Shown piece after piece: positions 8,292 through 16,433 of a DNA stretch of 60,492 nt (position 1 is its first letter; every line of letters begins with the position of its first letter). The position numbers and the translations under genes were made by a program. The stretch lies in the NCBI GenBank assembly GCA_014649155.1, contig BMSM01000037.1, positions 1 through 60,492 on the forward strand, given 5' to 3'. The notes under the pieces were generated by a model that worked only from the letters and a program-made list of their open reading frames with translations, had not been told where the DNA came from and searched no databases. Origin of the DNA: Streptomyces griseoviridis. GTDB taxonomy: Bacteria > Actinomycetota > Actinomycetes > Streptomycetales > Streptomycetaceae.

Positions 8292-8828
8292 ATGAGTCTT
8301 CTGCGCCTGGCCGGCCGGCCGATGCTGGCCTCCATGTTCGTCACCGGCGGTCTGCACGCGGTCCGCAGTCCCCAGGACGCGGCCCCGACCGCCGAAGCCG
8401 TGGTGCGGCCCGTGGCCGACCGGGTGAACGCGCTGCCGGACGACACCGAGCAGCTCGTGCGGATCAACGGGGCGGTGCAGGTGGCGGGCGGTGTGCTGCT
8501 CGGGCTGGGGCGCTGTCCCCGGCTGGCGGCGCTGGCCCTTGCCGCGACGCTGGTGCCGACGACGCTGGCGGCGCACCGCTTCTGGGAGGAGCAGGACCCG
8601 GCCGCCCGCGCCCGGCAGCGCATCCACTTCTTCAAGAACCTGTCCATGCTGGGCGGCCTGCTGGTCGCGGCCGACGACACCGGCGGCGCCCCCTCGGTGG
8701 TGTGGCGCGGCCGGCACGCGGCGCGGGGCCTGCGGCACGACGCCCGTCTGGTGCGCCGTTCGGTCAAGGTGGCGGCGGGTCCGGCGGGCGCCGCGGGCGG
8801 GGTGCTGGGCAAGGTCTCGCGGCACTGA
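8292..8828 (+). CDS. DoxX-family membrane protein
   Basis: This 178-residue protein matches DoxX membrane proteins: an N-terminal span (RPMLASMFVTGGLHAV), an INGAVQVAGGVLLGLG span, a third span around LALAATLVPTTLAAHRFW, then the typical QRIHFFKNLSMLGGLLV span. The last 45 residues are Arg-rich and probably cytosolic. The start ATG has no strong ribosome site. The GH106 gene diverges from it; the next gene converges on it. Confidence 0.8.
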   Translation: MSLLRLAGRPMLASMFVTGGLHAVRSPQDAAPTAEAVVRPVADRVNALPDDTEQLVRINGAVQVAGGVLLGLGRCPRLAALALAATLVPTTLAAHRFWEEQDPAARARQRIHFFKNLSMLGGLLVAADDTGGAPSVVWRGRHAARGLRHDARLVRRSVKVAAGPAGAAGGVLGKVSRH

Positions 8829-8853
8829 CGCACGTTCCGGGCGGCGGGCGGCT

Positions 8854-10263
8854 TCAGGGCCGCGGAACCTCCGCGGGCGCGTGGAGCAGGTCGAGGGCGA
8901 GGGCGGCGGTCCAGGAGAAGTGCCGGGCGCCGCGCGCCGCGCCGGTGACGGGATCGACGTACTCGGCGAAACGGGACCGGCGGGCCTCGGCGAGGAAGCC
9001 GTGCCGCAGCCGGTCGGCGTCCGGGCGGAAGCCGTGGGCGCGCAGGCCCCGGTGGATCAGCCAGGCCGTGTTGAACCAGGCCGGGCCGCGCCAGTAGCGC
9101 TGCGGGTCGAAGGCCGAGCCGGTCAGGTCGTAGCTGGGGACCAGGCGGGTGGCGGGGGCGGCGAAGGCCGGTCCGGCGAGGGTGCGGCGCAGGGCGTGTG
9201 CCACGCCGGGCGGCAGGTGCGGCACGAGGAGCGGGACGAGGCCGGTGACCGCCCGTTCGCCGACCAGCGTGTCGGGGCCGAGGTCGCGGACCCGGAAGAG
9301 ACCGGCCTCGGCGTCCCACAGCCGGGTGAGCAGGGCCCGGGTGAGGGCGGCGGCGCGCGCGGTGTGCGGGGCGGCGTCGCGGCCGAGGGCGCGGGCGGCC
9401 GCGGCGAGCGCGTGCTCGCCGGCGATGAGCAGGGCGTTGAAGCAAGGGTCCTCGACGGCGAAGGCGGGCCGGGCGGCCCGGTCGTCGTAGCCGGCGTCGC
9501 GGTAGTCGCCCGCGAGGCGGACGTAACGGCCGTAGTCCAGGTCGGTGGGCCGGTCGTGGGGGTGGCCGTGGTCCAGGTCGGCGCGGCGGAAGGTGTCCGG
9601 CGGGGCGGCGGTGACGCGGGCGAGGGCCCGGTCCCAGCAGGGGCTGTTGTCGGTGCCGGGCTCCCACGGGTGGACGGCCGCCGCCAGTCCCCCGCCGCCG
9701 AGGTCACGGCGGTTCAGGAGGTAGTCGTGCCAGGCGGTGAGCCGCGGGTAGGCGCGGTCGAGGAAGCCGGTGCGGCGGGACAGCTCCGGGTCGGCCCCGT
9801 GGACCAGCCAGGCGGCCAGGGCGTGCACCGGCGGCTGGACGATGCCCGAGGTCTCCGGTGCGGTGGGGGCGCCGGCCGCACGGCCGGCCCGGGAGGAGCG
9901 CCAGAAGTCGGGACTGGGGAAGTAGGCGTCCGCAGGGACCGCCGGGTTGAACACGATGTGCGGGAGGCGGCCGTCGGCCCACTGGGCGGCGAACAGGGAT
10001 TCCAGTTCGCGCTGGGCGCGGTGGGCCGAGAGGTGACGCAGGCCGATGGCGACGAAGGCCGAGTCCCAGCTCCACTGGTGGGGGTAGAGCGTGCGGGAGG
10101 GCACGGTGGAGGCACCGGTCCAGTTGGCGGCGAGGACCCGAGCGGCGGCGCGGCGCAGGTCCGGGGCCGGAGCGGGGGCATCGGGCGACCCGGTCCGCGC
10201 CGGGCGGGACGGCACGCGCCGGTCGGTCTCGGCCCGGCGGCTGGTGTGAACGACGCGTTCCAC
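8854..10263 (-). CDS. MGH1-like / GH63-clan glycoside hydrolase
   Basis: The 469-residue protein is an (alpha/alpha)6-barrel hydrolase of the MGH1-like (mannosylglycerate hydrolase / GH63) type. Signature blocks are PHQWSWDSAFVAIGLRH, where the Asp is the expected catalytic acid, then DNSPCWD and YWRGPAWFNTAWLIHRGL. No signal peptide is visible, so it is likely cytosolic. The substrate may be a mannosyl- or glucosyl-glycerate or a small oligosaccharide. The promoter has a consensus -35 overlapped by a palindrome, which suggests repression. Confidence 0.8.
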   Translation of the reverse strand: MERVVHTSRRAETDRRVPSRPARTGSPDAPAPAPDLRRAAARVLAANWTGASTVPSRTLYPHQWSWDSAFVAIGLRHLSAHRAQRELESLFAAQWADGRLPHIVFNPAVPADAYFPSPDFWRSSRAGRAAGAPTAPETSGIVQPPVHALAAWLVHGADPELSRRTGFLDRAYPRLTAWHDYLLNRRDLGGGGLAAAVHPWEPGTDNSPCWDRALARVTAAPPDTFRRADLDHGHPHDRPTDLDYGRYVRLAGDYRDAGYDDRAARPAFAVEDPCFNALLIAGEHALAAAARALGRDAAPHTARAAALTRALLTRLWDAEAGLFRVRDLGPDTLVGERAVTGLVPLLVPHLPPGVAHALRRTLAGPAFAAPATRLVPSYDLTGSAFDPQRYWRGPAWFNTAWLIHRGLRAHGFRPDADRLRHGFLAEARRSRFAEYVDPVTGAARGARHFSWTAALALDLLHAPAEVPRP

Positions 10264-10300
10264 GGATGACTCCGGAAGGTTACGGGCTGCGGTTGCGTCG

Positions 10301-10332
10301 ACGATATCCCCAACTTATGTCGTGTCAACACG
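10301..10332 (-). promoter_or_regulatory. housekeeping promoter with overlapping palindrome
   Basis: Read on the minus strand, TTGACA (10328-10323), a 16-base spacer and TATCGT (10306-10301) form a good vegetative promoter for the MGH1-like gene. The palindrome CGTGTCAACACG (10321-10332) covers the -35 hexamer, a usual place for a repressor site. Confidence 0.55.
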
Positions 10333-10432
10333 CAGAACTGGCGGCGTGATGACTGGCGGATGCGCGTAAGTCCGGGCGGTGGGGCGATGTTTCGGCCGGC
10401 GGACAGGGCAAGGCGCGGTGGCCCGGGGCGCT

Positions 10433-11348
10433 TCAGCGGTCCGCCGTCAGGGCGTTCGCGGCCTCGCGGACGACGGACTCGGGGCCGGGGCGGTTCCGCT
10501 CCGGGCCGACCGCCGGTGTCCCGACCGCGGCGGCCAGGTGGGCCGGGCCCGCGGAGGCGGTGACGAGGAGGTCGGCGGAGTTCAGCCCACCGGCGAGGGC
10601 GCGCGGGCCGCTACGGCCGCCGAGGTCGACGGCCGCGTCGCCGGTGGCCGCGCGGGTCAGGGCGGCCTCGTCCGGTCCACCGGTGACGACGACCCGGTGG
10701 CCGGCGTCGCAGAGCCGGGTGACGAGCCCGGCGCCGTACGCGGCGTCCCGGGCGCGGCCCGGGTCGCCCGCTCCGGGACGGACGACCACGTACGGGCCGT
10801 TCCCGGTGAGGGAGGCGGTGTCAGGGACCGGGTGGACCCGGAGCCGGCCGTCGTCCCCGGGCCGCAGTCCGAAGCCCAGCGCGGCGGCGGCGTGCGGCGC
10901 GGCGCGGGCGGGGGCGGGGATGGCGCGCGGGTCCGTGCCGGGGGCGGGGTCCGCACCGTGAGCGGTGTCCACGCCCGGAGCGGGGCGCGCGCCCGCGCCG
11001 GGACGGGCGCCGGCGGCGTGGCGTGTCCGTGCCGTGTGCAGCAGGCGCGCGGCCGGCCAGGGAGTGGGGCAGGCCGGGGACGAGGGCGATGTCGTACGCC
11101 TCCCGCCGCAGGTGCCGCAGCAGGCCGGACGTGTCGGGGCCGGCGGGGTCCGGCGGGGGCGCGGTGGGTCCCGGGGGCGGGGCCCAGAGGAGGACGTCGC
11201 CGACCTGGGGCAGCAGGCGCGCGGCGTGGGCCCCGCCGGGCGCGCACAGCAGGGTGACCCGCGCGGCGCGGGTGGCCACCGCCCGTACGGCCGGGCCGGC
11301 CGGCAGGACGTCCCCGAAACCGCCGGGGTGGACGGCGAGCGCCTTCAT
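10433..11348 (-). pseudogene. GT9-type glycosyltransferase, frameshifted
   Basis: Two adjoining frames together make a glycosyltransferase family 9 (heptosyltransferase-like) protein of about 305 residues. The N-terminal part begins MKALAVHPGGFGDVLPAGPA and runs to about 11050. The C-terminal part, one base out of phase, has GPYVVVRPGAG, VVVTGGPDEAAL and ASAGPAHLAAAVGTPAVGP, the nucleotide-sugar-binding end. Total length is 916 bases, one over a multiple of three, so a single inserted base near 11035-11060 would explain it. Its start overlaps the epimerase stop (ATGA). A sequencing error is possible, but the neighbour also looks degenerate. Confidence 0.7.
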
Positions 11349-12340
11349 GCCCAGCCCCCCTCGTCGGCGCGGACCACCGTGGCCGGCACCGGACCGGGGC
11401 GTTCGGTGAGCGCGGCGACGGTGCGCGCGAGGCCCTCCTGCCAGGTCACGCCGGGCATCCAGCCGAAGATCTCCTGGGCGAAGCCGGTGGCGGGGCGGGG
11501 CCCCGCGGGGTCGCCCGGTGGCCGTCCGGTGCAGGTCACCGGCGCGTCGGAGCCGGTCAGCTCGATCACCCGGCGGGCGATCTCCGCTTCCGTCGGCGTC
11601 TCGTCCCCGCCGAGGTCGACCGGCCGTACCGACCGGCCGGCCGCGACCAGCAGCACCCCGTCGACCAGGTCGTCGACGTAGCACAGGGAGTGCCGGCGTC
11701 CGCCGTCCCCGGCGAGGGTGACCGGGCGGCCCGCGAGCGCCTGGGCGAGGAAGGCGCCCGGCACCGTGCCGTCGTCCGTCCGCATCCGGGGGCCGCAGGC
11801 CGTGAACAGCCGCACGATCCCGGCGTGCGCACCGGGATCGCCGGCCCGCGCGGCCACCAGGGCCTCGGAGAACCGGAGGGCCTCGGCGTACGCCCCGTGC
11901 GCGTCGAAGGGGTCGTCCGCGTCCGGCGGCGGCGCGGAGGCGAGCAGGAACCGGGCGCCGTCCCGGCCCGCGATGTCCAGGGCGGCCCGGGTTCCGGTGC
12001 TCGCGGCGTCCAGGAGGGCCGGGGGGCGGTCCCACCCGGCGCCGGGGCGGGCGGGTCCGGCCAGGTGCAGCACCAGGTCGTAGGGGCCGTCGAGGAGGCC
12101 GGGCAGGCCGGGGCCGGCGACGTCCCGTTCCAGGAAGCGGAAGCCGTGGCGGCCCGCGAGGTGGGCCACGTTCCCGGCGCGGCCGGTCGAGAGGTCGTCG
12201 AGGCAGTCGACTTCGACGCCCGCATCCAGCAGCCGGGTGCACAGGTGGGAGCCGACGAACCCCGCTCCCCCGGTCACCAGGGCACGGTCCCAGGGGGCCC
12301 GTGCCCCGGTCTTCATGGCGAACGCCGCCATCGGCATCAT
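11345..12340 (-). CDS. NAD-dependent epimerase/dehydratase homologue lacking catalytic residues
   Basis: This 331-residue extended SDR protein keeps the NAD-binding loop VTGGAGFVGSHL, the acidic end of strand two (DCLDDLSTGR), and substrate-side motifs (RHSLCYVDDLVDG, GDETPTEAEIARRV) typical of UDP-glucuronate decarboxylase-like enzymes. The active-site Tyr-x-x-x-Lys reads YAEAL, with Leu in place of Lys. The Ser/Thr-containing segment that normally reads like STSEVYG is replaced by SAPPPDA. It is therefore probably inactive, or it binds a sugar nucleotide without turnover. It is coupled to the frameshifted GT9 gene after it. Confidence 0.7.
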   Translation of the reverse strand: MMPMAAFAMKTGARAPWDRALVTGGAGFVGSHLCTRLLDAGVEVDCLDDLSTGRAGNVAHLAGRHGFRFLERDVAGPGLPGLLDGPYDLVLHLAGPARPGAGWDRPPALLDAASTGTRAALDIAGRDGARFLLASAPPPDADDPFDAHGAYAEALRFSEALVAARAGDPGAHAGIVRLFTACGPRMRTDDGTVPGAFLAQALAGRPVTLAGDGGRRHSLCYVDDLVDGVLLVAAGRSVRPVDLGGDETPTEAEIARRVIELTGSDAPVTCTGRPPGDPAGPRPATGFAQEIFGWMPGVTWQEGLARTVAALTERPGPVPATVVRADEGGWA

Positions 12341-12429
12341 GAGGACGACCTTCCTTCCTCCGCGCGACGCTGACGACCGCGCCCCGAGTGCCCCGCCGAG
12401 TCGCCTTCATACTCCGACGTCCCCTGTGC

Positions 12430-12830
12430 CCCGTACGCCCCTGCCGCGCCCGGCTCTGTGGCGGACCCCGGTGCGGCTGGTGGGCGCGCCGGCCGCGGCC
12501 GGCGGGCTGCTCCAGGTGCCGGCCGGGATGCCGCCCTCGATGGCCGTCCTGCTGGTGGCGGTGCCGCCGACGGCGGTGGCGGAGTCCGTCTCCGACACGG
12601 CCGGCGCGGCGGTCCTCCAGACCGATCCGCCCGCCCGCCTGCGGGGCCGGGTGCCCGGGGTGTGAGGCAGCGTCGGCGCGGTGTAGCGCCTCGGCGGGCG
12701 CCCGCCGTCGGTCTGCTGACGGCGCCGGCGGGGGCGCGCGGCGCCCTGGTCGCGGGCGGGTTGCCCGTCGTCGGCACCAGCGGCGCGTGCCCCCTGCTGC
12801 GCGGACGCCGCGTCACCGTCCCGCTGACCT
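12430..12830 (+). pseudogene. possible relic of an MFS transporter C-terminal half
   Basis: The interval 12341-13047 has no intact gene. On the plus strand one frame (12430-12665) reads like MFS transporter ends: LVGAPAAAGGLLQVPAG, then AAVLQTDPPARLRGRVPGV, which resembles the conserved loop of drug/siderophore exporters. After a stop the next frame continues with GARGALVAGGLPVVGTSGA, like a further membrane span. No start and no N-terminal half can be found. The call rests on composition and two motifs only. Confidence 0.35.
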
Positions 12831-13047
12831 TACGCACGGAGGAGGCCGAGGTCCCGGGCCGCTCGGCACCGACCCCGGCGGCCTGACCCCACGCGGGGGC
12901 TCGCCGGGCGGACGGCTCGGGCAGCCCCTGCCGGACCCCGGTCGGACGGGCCGGCCCCGGACCACCGGGGCCGACCGGTCGGGGTGGCACAGCGAGCCCC
13001 CCGGCACCGCCGTCCCGGCACCGCACCCGGTCACACGGCCGGAGCGC

Positions 13048-13629
13048 TCAGGCGGCCAGGGCCGGCCCCCTGGTCAGGCGGGTCAGCAGCCCGGTGCGGT
13101 GGAGGGCCGCCACGGGGGCGAGGAGGTCGGGGTGGCGCAGGAGGACCGCCGCGCGGCGGTCCCCGGCGTCGGGGGCGAGCAGCCGCCGGTACGCGGTGGG
13201 TGCGAGGCCGGTGACCGCCCCCGCGGCCCGGCCGAGCGCGGCGACGGCCCGGTCCGCCAGGCCCGGGTCGCCCAGCAGGCAGGCGGCCCAGCTCGCCACG
13301 GTCTCGTCGACCCAGCTGCGCCAGGGCTGCTCCGCCAGGGCCTCGGCCGTCGCGTCGTCGGCGCCCGCGAGCCGGTCCAGCCGGGCGGAGCCGCCGGGAC
13401 CGGCCACGCCGGCCAGCGCGGCGTCCATCGCCGTCGGATAGCGCAGCCGGGCCGCGACCGTGACGGCCTGGCGGGCCTGCGCCTCGCAGAGCGCGGCGGC
13501 GTGGGCGCCGCCGGAGGCCGGGTAGGCGCGGGTGAGCCACTGGGCGGTGGCGGCGATGACCGGGGTGAGTTCTGCGTGCACTGCCGGGCCGTCCGTACGG
13601 GTCTGCGGGGAGGTGGGGACGCCGGTCAC
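13048..13629 (-). CDS. hypothetical all-helical protein
   Basis: The family was not recognised. The frame from the GTG gives 193 residues, mostly Ala-rich helices with no membrane span or signal peptide. Trp, Tyr and Arg pairs are spaced like a soluble helical protein (ATAQWLTRAYPASGG, PWRSWVDETVASWAACLLG). It converges on the MFS relic and diverges from the transporter gene to the right. The start is uncertain because no good ribosome site precedes it. Confidence 0.5.
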   Translation of the reverse strand: MTGVPTSPQTRTDGPAVHAELTPVIAATAQWLTRAYPASGGAHAAALCEAQARQAVTVAARLRYPTAMDAALAGVAGPGGSARLDRLAGADDATAEALAEQPWRSWVDETVASWAACLLGDPGLADRAVAALGRAAGAVTGLAPTAYRRLLAPDAGDRRAAVLLRHPDLLAPVAALHRTGLLTRLTRGPALAA

Positions 13630-13824
13630 GGTAGCCCGCGGTGACCGGCGCGGACCAGGGTCCGGGTCTCCCCCGGGGCGTGGGCTCGGCCACATCCGCG
13701 CAGGCCACGGGAGGGACGGGCGCCCGGTGTGCCCCGTACCGGATGCGATCCTGGGCGTGCGCGGCGCCGCTTCCCGGCCGGCGCCGCCGCCGTTCCCGTA
13801 CCGAAGCCGATCCAGGAGAACCCG

Positions 13825-15093
13825 CTGAACACCGCCGTCGTCTCCGAGGCCGTCCCGGTCGTCCTGCTGCTGGGCGTGCTGGTCTTCGCCGTCGTACGTC
13901 CCCGGGGGCTGCCGGAGGCGGCGGCCGCCGTGCCCGCCGCCGCGCTCGCCGTGGCGCTGGGCACGGTCTCGCCGGACGCGGCGTGGGAGCAGGTCCGCAG
14001 TCTGCTGCCGGTCGTCGGCTTCCTCGCGCTGATCCTGGTGCTGGCCCACCTCTGCGCCCGCGACGGCCTGTTCGAGGCGGCCGGCGCGCTGGTGGCCCGC
14101 CGGTACGGGAGCAGCCCGCGGCGGCTGCTCGGGGGTGTGTTCCTGCTGGCCTGCGCGGTCACCGCCGTCCTCAGTCTGGACGCCACGGTGGTCCTGCTCA
14201 CCCCCGTGGTCCTGGCCACCGCGGCGCGGGCCGGCGCGGTCGCCCGCCCGCACCTGTACGCCACGGCCCACCTGGCCAATTCGGCGTCCCTGCTGCTGCC
14301 GGTCTCCAACCTCACCAATCTGCTGGCGTTCACCGCGAGCGGGCTGACCTTCACCCGGTTCGCCGTGCTGATGGCGTTGCCCTGGCTGGTGTCGATCGCC
14401 GTCGAGTACGCCGTCTTCCGGCGCTTCTTCCGTGCCGACCTGGCCGCCCCGGCCGCGCCGGAGGCCGTGCCCGAGGCGGTGGCGGGGCCGGCGGTGCCCC
14501 GTTTCACCCTGGTCGTGCTCGGGCTGACGCTGGCCGGGTTCGCGGTGACCTCACCGTTCGGGATCGAGCCGGCGTGGGCCGCGCTGGGCGGCGTGCTGGT
14601 GCTGGGGGGCCGGGCGCTGCTGCGGCGCCGGGCCGGGGTACGGGAACTGGTCGGCGCCGCGTCCCCGCTGTTCTGCCTGTTCGTGCTCGCCCTCGGCGTG
14701 GTGGTGCAGGCCGTGGTGGCCGGCGGGCTCGCCGACGGGCTGGCCCGGGTGCTGCCCTCGGGCGACTCCCTGCCGGCGCTGCTCGGGGTGGCGGCGGTGG
14801 CCGCCGTCCTGGCCAACCTGATCAACAACCTGCCGGCCGTGCTGGCCCTGCTGCCGCTGGCCGCGCCGGCCGGGCCGGGCCCCGTCCTCGCGGTGCTGAT
14901 CGGCGTGAACCTGGGCCCCAACCTGACCTACGTGGGGTCGCTGGCCACCCTGCTGTGGCGGCGCATCCTGCGGGACCGGGGCATCGCCGTGGACCTCGGC
15001 CGTTTCACCCGGCTCGGGCTGATCGCCGTACCGGCGACGCTGGTGGCCGCCACGGTGGCGCTGTGGGCGTCGCTGCGGGTGGCCGGCGTCTGA
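13825..15093 (+). CDS. SLC13/ArsB-type ion transporter
   Basis: About 422 residues with ten or more hydrophobic spans, in two similar halves, as in the ArsB/NhaD (ion transporter) superfamily. Characteristic segments are VLSLDATVVLLTPVVLATA and ANSASLLLPVSNLTNLLAF in the first half, and LINNLPAVLALLPL with GVNLGPNLTYVGSLATLLW in the second. The likely substrates are arsenite, sodium or a dicarboxylate; sequence does not decide. The start is taken as CTG, four bases after AGGAGAA. An upstream GTG at 13729 has no ribosome site and would add an Arg-rich head. Confidence 0.8.
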   Translation: MNTAVVSEAVPVVLLLGVLVFAVVRPRGLPEAAAAVPAAALAVALGTVSPDAAWEQVRSLLPVVGFLALILVLAHLCARDGLFEAAGALVARRYGSSPRRLLGGVFLLACAVTAVLSLDATVVLLTPVVLATAARAGAVARPHLYATAHLANSASLLLPVSNLTNLLAFTASGLTFTRFAVLMALPWLVSIAVEYAVFRRFFRADLAAPAAPEAVPEAVAGPAVPRFTLVVLGLTLAGFAVTSPFGIEPAWAALGGVLVLGGRALLRRRAGVRELVGAASPLFCLFVLALGVVVQAVVAGGLADGLARVLPSGDSLPALLGVAAVAAVLANLINNLPAVLALLPLAAPAGPGPVLAVLIGVNLGPNLTYVGSLATLLWRRILRDRGIAVDLGRFTRLGLIAVPATLVAATVALWASLRVAGV

Positions 15094-15094
15094 G

Positions 15095-15134
15095 CCGGGA
15101 CGGCCGGGGGCGCGGGGCGCCCGCGCCGTCCCGG
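15095..15134. terminator. strong bidirectional terminator
   Basis: A perfect 10-bp stem (CCGGGACGGC with GCCGTCCCGG) encloses a second 5-bp stem (GCGGG/CCCGC). It sits between two convergent genes, so it can serve both strands. There is no T run, as is usual in Streptomyces. Confidence 0.7.
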
Positions 15135-15145
15135 GAGGTCCGCCG

Positions 15146-15469
15146 TCACCAGGGCGTGCTCGGCAGGGTGGGCCGGCGGACGGCCTCGGCGGCGTCCCGC
15201 AGGTGCAGGGCGACGGTGATCAGGGCGCGCAGGGCGGACGGGCGGAGGTGCTGGGCGCTCTCGGCGGCCAGCACGAGCAGGCAGCCGGCCGCCTGCTCGA
15301 CCACGGAGACGGGGATCTCGAAGTCGTCGTCGTCGGCGCCGCGGAAGGCGCGCCACGGGGCGGCGGCCCCGTCGATGGCCCGCCGTACCGCGTGTTCGAG
15401 GTGCTGCGCGGCCTGCTCGCACACGGGCGGCGGCAGGATGATCGTGCGGGGGAACGCTGAACTGGTCAT
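15146..15469 (-). CDS. hypothetical small protein
   Basis: 107 residues, not recognised. It has an acidic patch (FRGADDDDFEIPVSVVEQAAGCLLVLAAESA) between two helices, with no membrane span. The shape resembles small helical regulatory or DUF proteins of Streptomyces. The ATG is the first good start. It lies back to back with the kinase-like gene at 15563. Confidence 0.55.
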   Translation of the reverse strand: MTSSAFPRTIILPPPVCEQAAQHLEHAVRRAIDGAAAPWRAFRGADDDDFEIPVSVVEQAAGCLLVLAAESAQHLRPSALRALITVALHLRDAAEAVRRPTLPSTPW

Positions 15470-15562
15470 GGTCCCACTGGTCCCCCGCCGCCGGTCCGTT
15501 CGATCGGCGGGCCCGGCGGTTTTCACCGGGTCGGCGGGACGGCCCCTCGTAGGGTGGGCGGC

Positions 15563-16429
15563 ATGGACGCGACGGACGGCGACACTCCCGGTGGCGTGGC
15601 GGCCCGGCTGACCGGGCGGGCGGTGACTGCTGAGCGCCGCCGGTCCGTGGCGCTCACCGAGGTCGCCCTCGACGACGGCCGGACGGTGATGGTCAAGCGC
15701 GACGACGAGGGCGCGGTACGGGCGGAGGCGGCCGGGCTGCGCTGGCTGGCGCGGGCGGGGGCCGTCGCGGTCCCCGCCGTGCGCGGCGCGGACCGGCACT
15801 GGCTGGTCACCGACCTGGTGGCGGAGGGCCGGCCGGACGCGCGGGCGGCGGAGCGGTTCGGCCGGGAGCTGGCGGCGCTGCACGCCGCGGGCGCCCCGGC
15901 GTTCGGCGCCGCGCCGCCGGACGGGCCGGTGGAGGCGTTCATCGGGCGGGCGCCGATGCGCAATGTGCCCGGTACCGACTGGCCGGGCTGGTACGCCGAG
16001 CACCGGGTGCTGCCGTATCTGCGCCGGGCGGTCGACGCCGGCACGGTGCGTCCGGCGGAGGCGGCCGACGTCGAACGGGTCTGCGCGCGCCTGCCCGGAC
16101 TGGCCGGGCCGCCCGAGCCGCCGGCCCGGCTCCACGGCGACCTGTGGAACGGCAATGTGCTGTGGGGCGCCGACGGCGCGGTCCGGCTGATCGACCCGGC
16201 CGCGCACGGCGGGCACCGCGAGACCGATCTGGCGATGCTCCGCCTCTTCGGCTGCCCGCACCTGGAGACGGTCCTCGCCGCCTACGACCGGGCCGCGCCG
16301 CTCGCGGCGGGCTGGCGCGAACGCGTCGGCGTGCACCAGCTGTTCCCGCTGCTGGTGCACGCCGTGCTGTTCGGCCGGAGCTACGCCGAGCAGGCCGTCG
16401 CGGTCGCCCGCGAGGCTCTCGCCGCCTGA
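15563..16429 (+). CDS. fructosamine/ketosamine-3-kinase family protein
   Basis: This 288-residue protein has the fold of aminoglycoside-phosphotransferase-like kinases. A lysine lies in the strand VMVKRDDEGAVRAEAAGLRWL. HGDLWNGNVLW is the catalytic loop with Asp and Asn, and LIDPAAHGGHRETDLAM carries the metal-binding Asp. This set is typical of fructosamine kinase (FN3K) proteins, which phosphorylate glycated amines to aid deglycation. The ATG is chosen over a GTG nine bases upstream. It ends 4 bases before the catalase stop, on the opposite strand. Confidence 0.8.
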   Translation: MDATDGDTPGGVAARLTGRAVTAERRRSVALTEVALDDGRTVMVKRDDEGAVRAEAAGLRWLARAGAVAVPAVRGADRHWLVTDLVAEGRPDARAAERFGRELAALHAAGAPAFGAAPPDGPVEAFIGRAPMRNVPGTDWPGWYAEHRVLPYLRRAVDAGTVRPAEAADVERVCARLPGLAGPPEPPARLHGDLWNGNVLWGADGAVRLIDPAAHGGHRETDLAMLRLFGCPHLETVLAAYDRAAPLAAGWRERVGVHQLFPLLVHAVLFGRSYAEQAVAVAREALAA

Positions 16430-16433
16430 GCGC

